Of a DNA stretch of 64,000 nt, positions 22,505-36,900 are shown one piece after another. The notes under the pieces were generated by a model. It was not told the origin of the DNA. It ran no database searches and saw nothing but the letters and a program-made list of their open reading frames with translations. Every line of letters begins with the position of its first letter. The stretch's first letter is position 1. A program made the translations under genes and the position numbers. The stretch comes from Bombyx mori (Eukaryota; Arthropoda; Insecta; Lepidoptera; Bombycidae): assembly GCF_030269925.1 (NCBI RefSeq), contig NC_085121.1, positions 15,703,501 to 15,767,500 on the forward strand, read 5' to 3'.

Positions 22505-23271
22505 AATTTTATGTAAATTAGTATTATGTATAATATTATATTGATAATTTATAATGGTATTTTTTATTTTTGATTGGTTCATTTTTAAATGTAATCTGCT
22601 ACGTTTTAGTTTAAAGGCGATGTAGGGGATCGTTATGAATTTATCTATAATTATCGTATTTTGACCTCATATGACGTCACGCTTAACGAATTCAGAGAGG
22701 GCTTTGTAAAGTTTGATTTAAAAATAAAACGAAACATTACACGTTATCTTTTTTAATTATTTACATGATTTCAATACCTTAACAATAATTAATATGTCTG
22801 TATAAAAATTCCATTTCACCTTTCGAAAGCTATATACCCGGTATTCAATATCATTTTCGATTTGTTAATAAGCGCTAAAACACATTCAAACCTGCCAATT
22901 ACATTACAAGTTTTTCTATGAAAAATGATGGACACAATGAACAGTGAAAGCGCTTACAAACAAATGTATTTAAGTATTCACAGTCACAACGTCCATGAGA
23001 AAAACACGTTATTATGCTATTTCATATGAAATTTTAATTTAGACTGAACGCGACTAGATTTTTCTCACATAACGCGTGACCGTCGATTAATTGAATCTGA
23101 TTAAATACAAAACTCTATATTATGTTATTTTAATCGATAGTAATATCATTTCTAATTCATACATGCAACGACTATTACGATTATCGACTATTATACTATC
23201 GATGTGTGGACGATAAAATAATGGATCGATAAAAAAAATTAAATCATAGAGACTACACAGAGACAGTTATA

Positions 23272-23518
23272 TTAACACATTGACTGCCATGCAGGTCGCC
23301 GGTGCCGTACGCGGTAGTAAGGTCGATTTCTGTTACTAAGCGCCTGGATTGCTTAACTTTGCTTTTTTTTGTTTGTTAATACATATTTTAGTCGTTTAAG
23401 TCTGTTAGACATTGATTCGTTCTTAGTATCTTCGGATTAATATTTCTCAGAGACAGATAATTCGGCGCCTTAGTAATAGAAATCGACCTAATTACGTCAG
23501 TCACAGTCAAAAGGTTAA
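23272..23518 (+). mobile_element. piggyBac-type MITE with TTAA target
   Basis: Flanked by TTAA at 23272 and 23515. The ends are TTAACACATTGACTGCC and the mirrored CAGTCAAAAGGTTAA. The inner inverted repeats TCGATTTCTGTTACTAAGCGCC and GGCGCCTTAGTAATAGAAATCGA are near-perfect. There is no open frame. Confidence 0.85.
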
Positions 23519-26339
23519 AAATAGCTTTGAGAGCTTATCGATTATAAATCTAAATTTTATGTTAAATCAACGCGTGTTCATGAACATTTTATTTTGCAAT
23601 ACGTTTTCAACAGTTTCTATTCGGTTACCCTGTTACATAGTACACCACATAATACGATATAAAAACTACGATTTCCTAGCAACATTTCAATTTTTAACAA
23701 CATTTAATCGAGAGATAATGTCATGATAAATTGATACAGTTGTCATATTCATTCATTAGAGATAATCTATGGTAAAATAATCTTCAATATCCGTAATATT
23801 ATCAATAACACAAATGTAGAAAAAACTATGTACTTTATGTTATTATATCTTAGTTCGTTTTTACCATCATGGTATAAACACTATTTGTATGCCAAAAAGA
23901 TATTGTTTGTTTTTAATTTTAAGCTGCCTGTAGCATCATGAATGGATAAATTGATTTAAAATTTTAATACAAAAATTTCACCAAGCGAATATTATCATGA
24001 AACAATATTGTTGATTAAGCTGCCAATAATTATCACTTTTAGAAATAATTATTTCGCTTAAGGCTTTTAAAAGACAGAGACCATTACAAAACGTAGCATG
24101 TTATATTTATTTTATTAATAAGTTAAAAGTATATATTGACATTTCTGACGTCCATTAGCGACAGTAACCACTTGGCATCAGGTAGACTGTATGTTCGTAT
24201 ATACAGGGACAATTAGAAAATCTATAAATATTTATAATGGTCGCAGACAGTTACAATGCAATGTAATCTTGAGATAACTTTCATTTATAGTAAAACGTAC
24301 GTGTTTCGTACATTTTGATCCAGTATTTGAATATTTTTAATTAATAAAATAAGGCAAAAAACAATACCTAATCCATCAAGGAACAAAACTCAAAATCATC
24401 AAAAACTATCATCTTGTTATTAATGAATCAAAACCGATTTATTTTCAAGACCACGTACATATTCATACAGTGATCCGTAAGCACACTTCACGGAATATAA
24501 TTTTGCCACTCTGAAGTAATCGTGAATTCTAAACATATTCTTTACAATATCTATTTTGCCTGTTAAATTATGTTAGATTGTTAAAAATTGGTCAACGATT
24601 GACAAAACCACCACAAGAAAAAAAAAGTTGTCAAGGTTACGGGCTACAAAATGAAAATAGTCAAGTATTTATTAACTATATAGGACCGTTCCTGCGTTTC
24701 TCAATTAAAAAGATACAATTTGACTATTAAATTAATAATTAAATAGATGGCACATAGTGTCTACTCACAGGCATTGGTCCCGGTACTCGCAACATTCTCG
24801 CAGTAAAATGAAACTTTATTGTCGTGAACAGTTTATCGTGCAACGGAACGGTATAAGCATGAGCTTAGTTGTCAAACAAATTTTAATTTATTGTAAACAT
24901 TTAATTATTGTTCGACATTTCTATAATACTTTATTGTTTGACAATTATTTTTATTTATTTCAATAGATAATATCAGTGGTCTAGAGAGATATAATCATTC
25001 AAACGAATGTAGTTGTGCGTTACATTTATGATATTAGCAAGGTATAAAACACTAAACAAACAAATATCTGTACAAAATCTAGGCGTTATACTTTATGTCA
25101 ATTTTTTTCTAACTACCTACTACACACAGAAATTACGTATATTTAGTATATTCATATTCATATATAAAACTATGTATAAAATTAAAATAATTTTCAAAGC
25201 ATCATTGTCGGGCTTATTTAACAAGTTGCCTTTATATTTTACATTGATCGCGAAATGAAGCATTGAAAAAAATTTACTTACTTAGCTGAAGCCGTATTAT
25301 ACACTGAATTAACAAAATCATAATTTAAAAATCAAATACAGAAAGTACGTTCTTCATTTTTGTACCGTTCAACAACAAGTTATGTAAAGTTTAAACCAGA
25401 AAAGTAAATTAAAGCTGCCTGTGGATAGTTTGGAATCTATTTCTTTGCTTAATTGTTTTCAGTTTGACTGTTGACATAATTTTACATTTGTCGATTGGCT
25501 AGTTTGACAGGTATAAATTTTACATTTAGTGATTTTTATTATAACTGTAAACGCACTGCTAAAACGCTCAGTCTCAGAGTAAAACAAGGTTTCTTAAATA
25601 AATTTAAATTTTGAATTTGTTCACGTCCTCCACGTTTATTTGATCCGAGTGCTATGGCTCCCGAACACAAATTTATGGACATTAGTTTAAAAATTTCGGA
25701 TCTTTTTTCTGAAGTAACTCCTATAAACAATTTGGTAGTCGGTAGTCGAGATATCAATAGAAAGTTAAAAACAACACCGCAATCTTTATAAAAGTAAATT
25801 CTGTCTTGTCAATGATATAATAACTATGATCCGACAAAATTATTACGGTTAATCATTACTAATGCGTGTTTGAATAAGTTTTGAATCTATAGCTCGCGTC
25901 ACAATTTAGACAAATATCGTCTTATTGTCTTAGTTTCAATGTGAAATCGTTCATTGTTTACCATTTTTCAATTGTGGATCACATATCGCATTGTATCCGC
26001 TAACCAAACTTTGATACATCGGATTACAAGGTAATGTTTTGAATGTGTTTTTTATTCTTATATTGCAGCAGTGGTCTATGATCTGAGACTGCTGAACAAA
26101 ACATTTGTTAGATGACTGCAGGTCGACTCTAAACATAAATCCGTAGATACAAACTTTAAATTGAACGATAGAATAATGAAATTGATTTTATTAATTTATA
26201 AAAAAGAAGCAAATCAGTCTTAACTTAGCTTAAAGTTACATGACTATGTTTTATATACATGTTCTTGACGAGCCCATTAAATTAAGTCTTTAGAATTTTG
26301 TTAAATGCGATGATAATAATAATGAAAAATGCATCAAAG

Positions 26340-26462
26340 TGTGGCGGGTAGCCATCATACAACGCAAGATAATTGACAGATGCCTGAATCTCGCTTACGA
26401 TATTTTCAAGATAAAGCGCATATATACAAGTTCCAAACAACAACATTCGGACCGTTGGTCTA
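26340..26462 (-). repeat. Dispersed repeat shared with 33870-33985
   Basis: The complement of this block matches 33870-33985 (GTCCGAATGTTGTTGTT, AAGATTCAGGCAT versus GAGATTCAGGCAT, TATGATGGCTA). Class unknown; it explains the short open frames seen here. Confidence 0.6.
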
Positions 26463-27556
26463 CCGAGCAAATATCACCCGCTCGGTGGAAGATCTTCCCT
26501 TTGTCGTTAAGCCTTCCCCAAAGATCTTTCCCTTTCGTCGTATATTCCCAAAAAAGTTAAATAAGAGACTGTCAAAAAACAAAAGTTTCATTTTAAAATT
26601 TGACTTCAAGAAAACAAAATTTTTGTTCGATATCAAACTTTATAAATATATGATGCATGATATTTTAAAGTTCTGCATTATATTCTTCATAAATTATTAA
26701 ATATTTCATTATTAAACATCGAGTGAACTATTTACATTGTACAATGACACTCGGCACTCTCATAGGATATAAAATTAAAAATGATATACCAAACAGTTTC
26801 ATAGACAAAAAAGAAAAAAAGTAAAATAAAAACAAAAGTTCATCCATCAGCTACATAATTCATTTTGATTTACATCCAAAAATTAAAAATATACCAGACT
26901 GAAAAAGTAATTCAAATAGAACTTGCATTTCTTTAGAAAGTTACGAAAGAGATAATCTTATCCCCTTTTTGCTATGATTTTAAGTACCTATGTAGTAATC
27001 CATCAACTCTTGCTAATATTTTAAGTATGTAAATTGATGCTAATATACTCTAGAAAGAAATCATACCAAGCTGACATATTCCAATAGTGTCATAAGTCAA
27101 TAACTGAACAATTTGTATAGAAGTACTAAATGATTTTACAAGCATGCTGACTGCACTTTAAAAATATAATGTTTCGTTTTCGTATATATATACATTTCCA
27201 TGTTCACCCATTGTCATTTTCGACTTATTCCATAATTGAATTGAGTCAGCGAATCAAAATAAATATGTATTGGTTGTATGCTTCGGCGCGTTTTGAACGG
27301 TCACAGTGATAGTTCATTAGTTCACGGAACACTCCACACTTTTATCACAGTACTTACACTCCCCAGGCCGTCGCACTGACTAGGCTACAGACACCAAGCG
27401 CGCGGTCGTGCCGCCGCCATGTTCCACAAAAACTGTCAATCCGTATTCGAATAGTGAACGCGATTTGCATTTGTATTTCGAACGATTACGACCGCGACTG
27501 TCACTTATTTTTTGAATTTCGAATACCGCCGCTCCTGTTTCGAATCTTCGAACCTT

Positions 27557-27924
27557 CTAGAACAAATCGGTTATTATTGTACCGAACCACGCGCACACTA
27601 CGGGCAGAGCGTAAGTGAAGAGGGCTTTCTGTAGCGACGGTCGGTCGGCCGCGTCGGTGATCGGCTGCTCCCTGGCCGACGTGTCTTGAACCTCGGTTCT
27701 GTCGCTGCTCGTATCGGGCGGGATGTCTATGTCGCTGGCTCTTGGTGTGTCGTCGAGACGGGGCCTGACGAACACGTTGTTGGTGGCAGGCGAGTCTACA
27801 ATGACGGGTATGTACGGCTCGATGGTGGTGGTGGTGGACGGCGGCGGCGGCGGCGGCGGATTCATGGGCGGCTCCACGTCCGTGGGTGGCTCAACCGTTT
27901 CCTCTTCAGCTGAATCGCCGGAAC
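27557..27924 (-). CDS. dlp: Glypican last exon: stalk and GPI-anchor signal
   Basis: Begins GSGDSAEEETVEPP, a likely glycosaminoglycan site. A proline run (PPPPPPP) and Thr/Asp-rich linker follow. It ends in a hydrophobic segment, ALFTYALPVVCAWFGTIITD, then LF and TAG, as expected for GPI transfer. The cleavage (omega) site probably lies in the small-residue stretch before it, but I cannot fix it. Confidence 0.88.
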
Positions 27925-30900
27925 CTGAATAATTACACGGATACATTTAAGGTAAACGTTTGAACGGTTAAACGAGAAAAAAATCTTAGTTATTTTCACG
28001 CCTAATATATTTTTCGATCAAAATATTTGTATTATACAACGCTTGTTTAGAGACTTCGAATTACCTAAATTCATAATAATGTGGTGGATGTCTGCGGGAT
28101 TCGAACACCGACACGGTATCATCGCTCGACGTGAGTACGCCGGGCGTCATATCGTTCAGGCCGCGACGACTCCAAGTACCTACTGAGAATGCATTACCTC
28201 TCTCGTAATCATCTTCGCCTTCATCATCGTCGTCGGTCAGGTCGTCGTCATTGCCGAAGTCGCCCGACCCGGAACCCGACTCCGCGCCGTCGATGTACTC
28301 CTGCGCTGATGAACTGGCCGGTTGCATTTCTGATAAAAAAAATTCGTGTTATATTTTTTTTTTGCTTAGGTGGGTGGACGTGCTCACGGCCCACCTAATG
28401 TTAAATAGTTACCGGAGCCCATAGACACCTACAAAGTAATGGCGCCATCTACCTTGAGATATAAGTTCTAAGATCTCAGTTTAAACAGTGCAACGGCTGC
28501 TCAACCCTTCAAACCGAAACGCATTGCTGCTTCACGACCGAAATAGGCAGGTGGTGGTACCTACCCGCGCGAACTCACAAGACCAATAATTATTCAAATT
28601 ATAATTTGGGAGTTTGATTTTTATTACGCGATGTTATTTCTTCACCGTGGAAATCAATCGTGAACATTTGTTAAGTACGTATTTGAATACGAAAAATTGG
28701 TACCCGCCTGCGGGATTCGAACACTGGTGTATCGCAAGAAACGAATGCACTGGACGTCTTATTCTTTAGGCCACGACGACTTTTTTGTTTACTGAAGACC
28801 TTCGCAAATGCAAGGCAATCATTATATTAAATGGTATATTATGCAGTTATGTATGATTCGGTACCTCTATCCTCAGCATCGGTCCACTGAACTTCGACGC
28901 CGTTGAAGGCATCCTTGAGTCTCGCCGTCAGGGTCTTCAAGGTCTCGATCTCTGCGGCCACGACCGTCTCGGCGGTGGGACTGACCTTGCCCTTGACTTC
29001 AGGGTTAGAAGCGAGGCCGATAGTGCCGTCTCCGGCGGCGATGAGGGTGTAACTGTAATATCAAATAATGATTTTTTTTTAATTTAAAGATCCGGCCTAT
29101 CGTGGTTGCTGATTTAAAGGTCGTGTTATCTGCGGATTTTGAGGGTTAACGACAAACCGAAGATCTTTCACCGATCGGGTGAAATTGTTCAGTCGGTCGA
29201 TTGTTGTTCAGAATTTGTATTGCAAAGTTTACAATCAACTTCGATTCATAAGAAATGAATTAGTGTTTCTATAAGATAAAAATGATGGAAAATAAAACGA
29301 ATTGAATTCACCAGTAGGTATGTGGTATGTCTTTTGTTGTGGGAATTCATGACTATATTTCCAAAAGTATTTCTTGCTGCTAAATTTGGTATCATATTAA
29401 TTCAAAATATCGGATAGGTTTGATATACCCTAAGATTGACATAGCGAATTACATAATGTCTTCGTTGCATTAGTATACCGTTACGAAATTGTTATTTCGG
29501 GCCCTGGTCCTAAGAGTGTGTGTCGGTCGAGTGTTTAGTCAGACGCGCGCTGGGACTGCGTTACCTGGCGACCGCGGAGCCGTTGAAGCAGGGCGCGCTG
29601 GGCGTGCTGGTGGAGGAGCACATGAGCGCGGGCAGGTGGTGCCAGTAGCGGCGCGTGTTGCGGACTCGCGTGCGCGTCTCCCGGACCAGCCGCTCTAGGG
29701 CCGGGCCGCCCCAGTCTGACCCTGCATAATGCATAAGATAATGTGAATCAACTTATCAACGCCGCAATAAACGGGACAAGTGGTGGAGCGTGCTGGACCG
29801 ACCTGTAATTTATTTTTGCATGCGTCTAACGAACATTTGGCCTCAATTCCCATGAAAATCACGTCTATGGGTTTTGGTAAATGAATCAGCACTTTGAGCT
29901 AGTTTGGTATATGTATCAACACTTTTAAGTCACCTTGAGTACATTTGGAAGACACACAAAAGTAGTGTACTAATTTAGTTACAATGACAGTTACTCATTT
30001 TCTGATTAGACCAAAGACACGTTTTTTCCGTGTTTTTTTTTTCATTTTAAACAAAGAACTTACCGTGACTGTCTTCGGATTTGGCGGCAGGTTTCTTCTT
30101 TTTCGATTTCTTATCGAAATCGTAATTTCTGAAATCAATGTCCAGACCGCCCGCGGGCGCCGGGTCGGGGTCGGCGTCACGTTTCTTCCTCTCGTGCTCT
30201 TCATACTCTTCGAGACCGATATTCCCTCTCATGTACTGCAGGAACCTATCCCGAAGTTTGGCCTGTTCTGCCATTTCCGCTGTGGCCTTCTTGATTCCCT
30301 CGGGAGTCCTGAGTCCAACTAACTGTGGATCATCGTTGATCAAGCTTTCAAAGGTAGTTTCCACCTCGAAGTCATCAACGTCGTTCGCTTTCTGGTTCCA
30401 GTCAAAGTCTGGTATCGCCCGAGGTGACCTCCTCGTTCGATCAGAAGCGAAGAACGGTCCGGCGCCACCTCCGCCTCCCAGGACAGGTTTTCCGCAACCG
30501 GTGAATATCCGCTGTGATATTTCGCGATTGTGCTCTTGGAAACTCATGATGGCTTCGGATATCTTGATGTCGATCGGTTCGACCACCATAGCTATGTTGA
30601 ACGGGCCGAGAAGTCGGTCGGCTACTTTGTCTACGGCGTCTGGAGTCAAAATATACGTTAATTAGTCGTCACGTAACAATTTATTGTAATACTTAATACA
30701 TTCATAATTATTTCACCAATAGTGTTTTTGTTTTAGATAACCTATCCAATAATACCTACATGTGTAGCTTGGTTTCTGACGTTTTACTTGCCAATAAACA
30801 GACTAGACTGTCGCAACAATACCCCAGATTAATAGATTTGTTGGCAGAAAACAAAAGCAGTTAGTACCTAAACAAGTCGGTTTGGTGATTGTGAAATCCT

Positions 30901-33900
30901 CAGAACAAGGCATCACAATTATCTGACTCTAGTTCTTTAATACGCTTTCGACGAGGCTTAAGCGTAGCAATTAGTCTTAATATTCTGTTAATTCGTTTGT
31001 CGCTTACCGACATATGCATCCCATTGTTCGCCCAGATCAGCGTGAGCTGGCAGACATCCACGGATGACGTTATGACAGTACCGGGAGCAGGCTGGGACCT
31101 GGAGTCCGCCGCACGCACCGCAGTACCTCAGCCTAGTCCAAGCTGTTGCGCATTCCGGGGTCAAACCGGCCTGGAAAGAAATAATAAACTGCATCTTTTT
31201 TTTTTCTTACTTATTCTGATAGAATTTAGAGGCTATTTTAGCGTGTAGGTGAGCTCTCGGGGCTCAAAACCGGAGGTGTTCCTAACACTGGCCCTAGCAA
31301 CAGCAGTGCTTCGCAGAATTTACCACTGGATCGGAAACGCGATCCACTGAGAAGATCCGGCGAGAAACTCAGTGGGCTGTGTCTATGGGTTAATTTACTC
31401 TGATGAGGAAAACTATTAATTTTGACTGTAGTATCGAATTAGAATCCAGAATAACATGTTTTAGAAATAAAATAAAAAAAGTTTTGTATCTTTAACTATG
31501 AAATATATAAAAGAAACTTTAAACAGTTTCCACATGTAGATACAAGTTTCATTAAAACGATAAAAACATTACTAACTTTTATTGATATTAATAATGTGCT
31601 AAATAAACACATGAGGCAAGTATTCTGAGAAAGCGCTAACCAGATTAATGATTTATACAATCTTAAGGTCTCGGGATTTGAATATTTATAGCCGAATCGA
31701 AATGTTCAATGGATAAAGAAAAATGTTTATCAATTGAAAATTTTAAGTTGGTATCGCGTAACTGCGATTTGCGCTTCAGATGCGCACAATTCCGCTGTGT
31801 CACGAGCGTGCCATTCGTTAAATATAAATAAATGTAATTAGCATAAACAATAAATAAGCGTGATATATCAGGCGGCGCCATCCGAGATCAATGTACAGAC
31901 GCCGACAGCGGTTAGTGATTCACGAATATATTGCTCATTACGTTTTGCTGTGGTGACTGTATATTTTGCTTTGTGAATTACAATTTTTATTTCATTTAAA
32001 TGAACGATTCATAATTCAGTTTCGTTCGTACAGAATATGAATGATGAAGTTGTGAATTTAATTTACGCAAAAGTTAGGTATATTTGATGTCTGTTGGCCG
32101 GGGATCTGTGAGATGAATCCCGAGAAAAACCTTTTATTAGCCTACTCGCATACTGTAAAATATAATAGAAAACTATTTATCGAAGAAACTGAATTTTAAT
32201 ATTGTTGTGAGCCCGCGCGGGTGATTCTGCCGTGAAGCAGTAATGCGTTTCGGTTTGAAGGGCGGGGCAGCCGCTGTAACTATACTGAGACCTTAGAACT
32301 TATATCTCAAGGTGGGTGGAGCATTTACGTCGTAGATGTCTATGGGCTCCAGTAACCACTTAACTTGGGCTGTGAGCTCCTCCACCCTATTAAGCAATAA
32401 AAAAAAGATAAAAAATCTACTACCGTCCTGCTTATTTCTACTGCGAAGCAATCGGGCATTATGCTTCTAAGGGTACACATTTCGAGGGTGAAAGGCCATT
32501 TGGTTTAAGCGACATTTTTGAAACTTTACAGTAGAACCATTTAAAGTTTAAAATTTAGAAAAAATATCATTTTTCTTGTTCAGCCCTTTGAATGGTTTAA
32601 ACGTAATTGAAGTTCGATTAAAAACATGGAATTCATACTAATACCAAATAAAACGGACCTTTCATTACAAAGATAAATGTCACTTACACCATACAGCCAT
32701 TCATCCCTCTAGATCATAATAATTATACAATTGAGCGCTTGTAACAATAGCTTTATCACACACAGAGTTCACTATGCATTCATTGAAAATTATGACGCAC
32801 ATAATTCCAATTCAAACCGAATACACAAAATGAAATAAATACATAATATATAATCTAGTGTATAAACAAGCGTATGCCAATTACATTTTAAAATTCATAC
32901 ATTTCAATTTACAAACGCCAACATCATATTCGTTTTCATATAGACAAACTCAAAATTATGATTAAGAAATCATTGCTTTTGTGCTCATGAGATTTACTGA
33001 GGTTTTTATCACATATTCAGTTACATATACTACCCCTTCAGAGCACACGCATTGGTTTTCCGTACAACAATTATCAATTTTTCGAGAACATTTACCAAAC
33101 TTTTACCCTGCAGCGGTAGTAACTGCTAATCAGATGAGACTATTGTGCCCTTGTTTGCAATAAATCCAAAAAGAGGTTTTGTTACATCAACAACGTCCCA
33201 GTTTCAGTGTCCCAAAAGTACAAAGGCTGCCCCACACGTTAAACCGAAACGCATTACTGCGTCATGACAAAAATAGGCAAGGGTGCCTACCCGTGCGGGC
33301 TCACAAGACGCCCCACCACAAGCTACTATACCATAATAATATTGTATTCATCGAAGTGATGTGCAAAATACACACGCGATATAAGCGGCGATAATTCCGT
33401 GTCCAGAATAGACAAATGTTCATTACATTGTTAACGTCGATGTTTGCAATTCAATAGCGTGCTCATTAATAACGTCGCCCATAAATCTGAACGGGTTTGC
33501 ATGATTATAAAATCTCAAATGATCTCGTGGCTAAGTATGTACGTAATGATTACGTGCTAAAATTATGAATGTGACGTGATGGATAACATTAAGGCGTGAC
33601 TTTGCGACATTCAGTATTGTGGCACGGGTAAAATCATTGTAAAATTTTTTTTTTTTTTTTTTAAATGTTATTTAATGTTTTGGTAATAATGTCAGTTTGA
33701 TATTATAACGAAAATGGAGAAAAACAAATAAAAAGTGATATTTTTATCTTTTTGGTATTTGAGAATCTAAATTTTTATGTGTTTAATGTTTATATCTATG
33801 ATAATCAAATGCAAAATGTACTTAGACCCAAAACTGATGAAGTCAGATAAATAAGTCCCAAAAAAATAAACTGAACAGTCCGAATGTTGTTGTTCGTTGT

Positions 33901-36900
33901 AAATATCCAAGCTTCTCTTGAAAATGTCGCTAGCAAGATTCAGGCATTTTTCAAATATCTTTTGTTATATGATGGCTATCCGCAATTATAATTATATAAG
34001 AAGATCAATATCTACTGAAAAAGTTTCAAGAACTGAGAGGTTTACTCAGAGAACTTACTAAAAATGTATTTTCACAAACTCAATATAGAATTATCGTTAA
34101 CAAAAGACACGTCATCAAACACCCGCGCTTTACGAGAAAAGTGAAGAAAACAAAATGGCGTAGGTATTCTAAGAAATCCATTTCATATAAAACGTGAGTT
34201 TCCGATTGTGATTTCCTTCGAGCAAACATCCTGTGTGAACAATTCTCCGGTAAACGTTAATTTGAGATTCCGTTAATGTCAAACGGAGTAATGTCCCAAG
34301 TGAAAACTCGTCGTGAGATTATGAGGCTTTGACTGTGAATTGCATCGGAATTCGGACTGTCCTACACTAGAAAAACTTTATTATAGTAAAATAAATAAAA
34401 TATAAAAAATATTGTACTAAAAAGTGAAATAGTTACCGTGTTAGGTTTTTAAGTTACATCTATACTTCTATACTAATATATAAATCTACAGTGGTTTTTA
34501 CGGATGTTCCGTTATAACTACTGAACCATGCATCCGATTGACTTGAAACTTGGTATCCATGTAGAAAATACATGTACTTAATGGGTAGGCTAATATTTAT
34601 ATGAGGGTTGGACTGCCTAATAATAATGACAATACATAATAACGTTAATTTTAAGTGCCCAGCGAAGCAGGCGAGTACGGCTAGTAGATTTTAAGTACCT
34701 AATGTTTACTAACAAAATGTTACGGTTTATTTACTGAAATAGAGATACATAATTTTTATTTTTATTTTTTTTATTGCCTAGATGTGTGGACGAGCTCACA
34801 GCCCACCTGGTGTTAAGTGGTTACTGGAACCCATAGACATCTACAACGTAAATGCGCCACACACCTTGAGATATAAGTTCTAAAGTCTCAGTATAGATAC
34901 AACGGCTGCCCCACCCTTCAAACCGAAACACATTAATGCTTCACGGCAGAAATAGGCAGGGTGGTGGTACCCACCCGCGCGGACTCACAAGAGGTCCTAC
35001 CACCAGTAATATATTCAATGTCATTTTTGGACTTTCAGTTTTGGGCTTCAGTAATTGGATAGCAGTAGAGGTACCTTGAACTTTCCCGCCCGTTTACGCA
35101 AATAATATACTTATATTATGATAACATCTCATACGCGTCATACGCGTCATACGCGATTATTATATGTTTGGCTGCTAGCCAAATCGTAACATTAAACTGT
35201 ATCTTATCTCGTTCGATGGTTTTTCAGTGCTGTACCTATATAGAAGGATAGTTCTCATGACCTGGTTGGCTTTAAGTGGTTATCGAACCTTATAGATACA
35301 TTGATACACACCCACCCATTGAACCCACATTGATACATGAGATAGAAATCTCATTTGAACAGTAAAACGGTAGTCTCATTCTTAAAATCGGAACGCATGA
35401 TGTTATTCTTTCATCGTGCAAGTCGTTCGCATGTGAAGTACCTACATATTTTTATAGAAATATTTGTAGCTACCTGTCTGCGGGATTTGACATGGACATT
35501 GTCGCATTGGGTTAGTTCTGTATTTATTCGGTACTAGTGGTCCCGCAGTAGTCGAAATTCGACTATAATTAATTGAAATTATAAGTTTAAACATTATTAT
35601 GGTTCTATTGTCAAAAACTATTATATTATAATTCGATAATATAATCACGCATTCGCCAAAACTGCACTATAGATCAATAATATTAAAGACAAACAATATC
35701 AATCTATTCTCAATTCGACCACAGACTAAACAATAATAAAAGTTTCACAATTGACAGTAAACAAAGAGTATATAAAATTTTATGTACCTATGTGTTGTGT
35801 CAAACACATAGTAACGTGTGTAATGCTTTTTTTATTGATTTAATGTGTTTTTTATGCATAATTAAATAAAAATATTAGCATTCTGCACTTCTTCTCTATA
35901 TTCTCTGTAAGTCTCACACTTACAGAGAATATAGAGAAGAAGTGCAAATTTCATACTCCGCCGTCCGCGCAATTTTCGTAAAAAGGGGACAAAGTTTTTG
36001 TTCCACATATTAATATATAGATGAGTACGACTGCCAACCGGGACTGACAGTGGCCAATTTGATTTCCTCCTAACCAGCGCTTACCTGAGTCATGTCGCGT
36101 ACTACATCAGCGCCGGCTCGGAGCGCTTTGTGGAAGGTGCGGGTGGCGACCACCGCCCTTCGGAGTTGAACTGATAGCTTCTTGGGAACATCCTCGAAGG
36201 GCTGGATCTCACGCATATGTTCGTTCACGCATTTTAGGTATCTATAAAGAAATTAGAGTAATAAGTTTAAAAAAAAAGCAGTGAATGTGTCAATGGGATA
36301 TACCTACTTATGTGACTATGAAAACAAACGACCGTTCTGAACGCGTACTGGTTTATTACTGGTGACGATTATCATGGACAACAGTGTCATACATATCAGT
36401 CAAATTTACTGAATGCGTTATTCAGGCCGTTTATTTTCTTCACATAAGTAGTTACCATGTACACACATGTCACTTTTTAGGTAACGGTTCAAAATAAAAT
36501 TATTTGTTTTAATTATAATCTGCGTAATTACTGGTGGTAGGACCTCTTGTGAGTCCGCACGGGTAGGTACCACCGCCCTGCCTATTTCTGCCGTGAAGCA
36601 GTAATGTGTTTCGGTTTGAAGGGTGGGGCAGCCGCTGTAACTATACTTGAGACCTTAGAACTTATATCTCAAGGTGGGTGGCGCATTTACGTTGTAGATG
36701 TCTATGGGCTCCGTTAATCATTTAACACCAGTTGGGCTGTGAGGTCGTCCACCCATCTATGCAATAAAAAAAAATTGCATGATAGAAATTACATTTACAA
36801 AGTGTAAACCTAATAACATATAGTGTATAAAGGCGCTGAAGCCATGGTTTTTATAGAGTAAAACGTACAGTTTCAATATCAGCATATTGAAACTGTATGT

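Larger units (their letters stand above)
22505..27556. other. Intergenic region between convergent KLHDC4 and glypican
   Basis: It holds the 3' UTRs of both genes, whose ends I cannot place (an AATAAA is at 22723 on the + strand). Apart from a piggyBac-type MITE (23272-23518), a Bm1 scrap near 24150-24200 and the 26340-26462 repeat, I see no gene. Open frames here (for example 25539-25757 minus, 26380-26700 plus) have no recognisable motif. Confidence 0.6.

Noticed and set aside
28061..28197. Extension of the glypican exon to the stop at 28061 as the normal form
   Set aside because: A good GT donor at 28197 keeps phase with the last exon, which has the GPI signal; the extension is Bm1 sequence. 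Kept only as a possible isoform.
30138..30665. 175-codon + strand frame
   Set aside because: Antisense shadow of the 576-bp glypican exon, which has strong family motifs.
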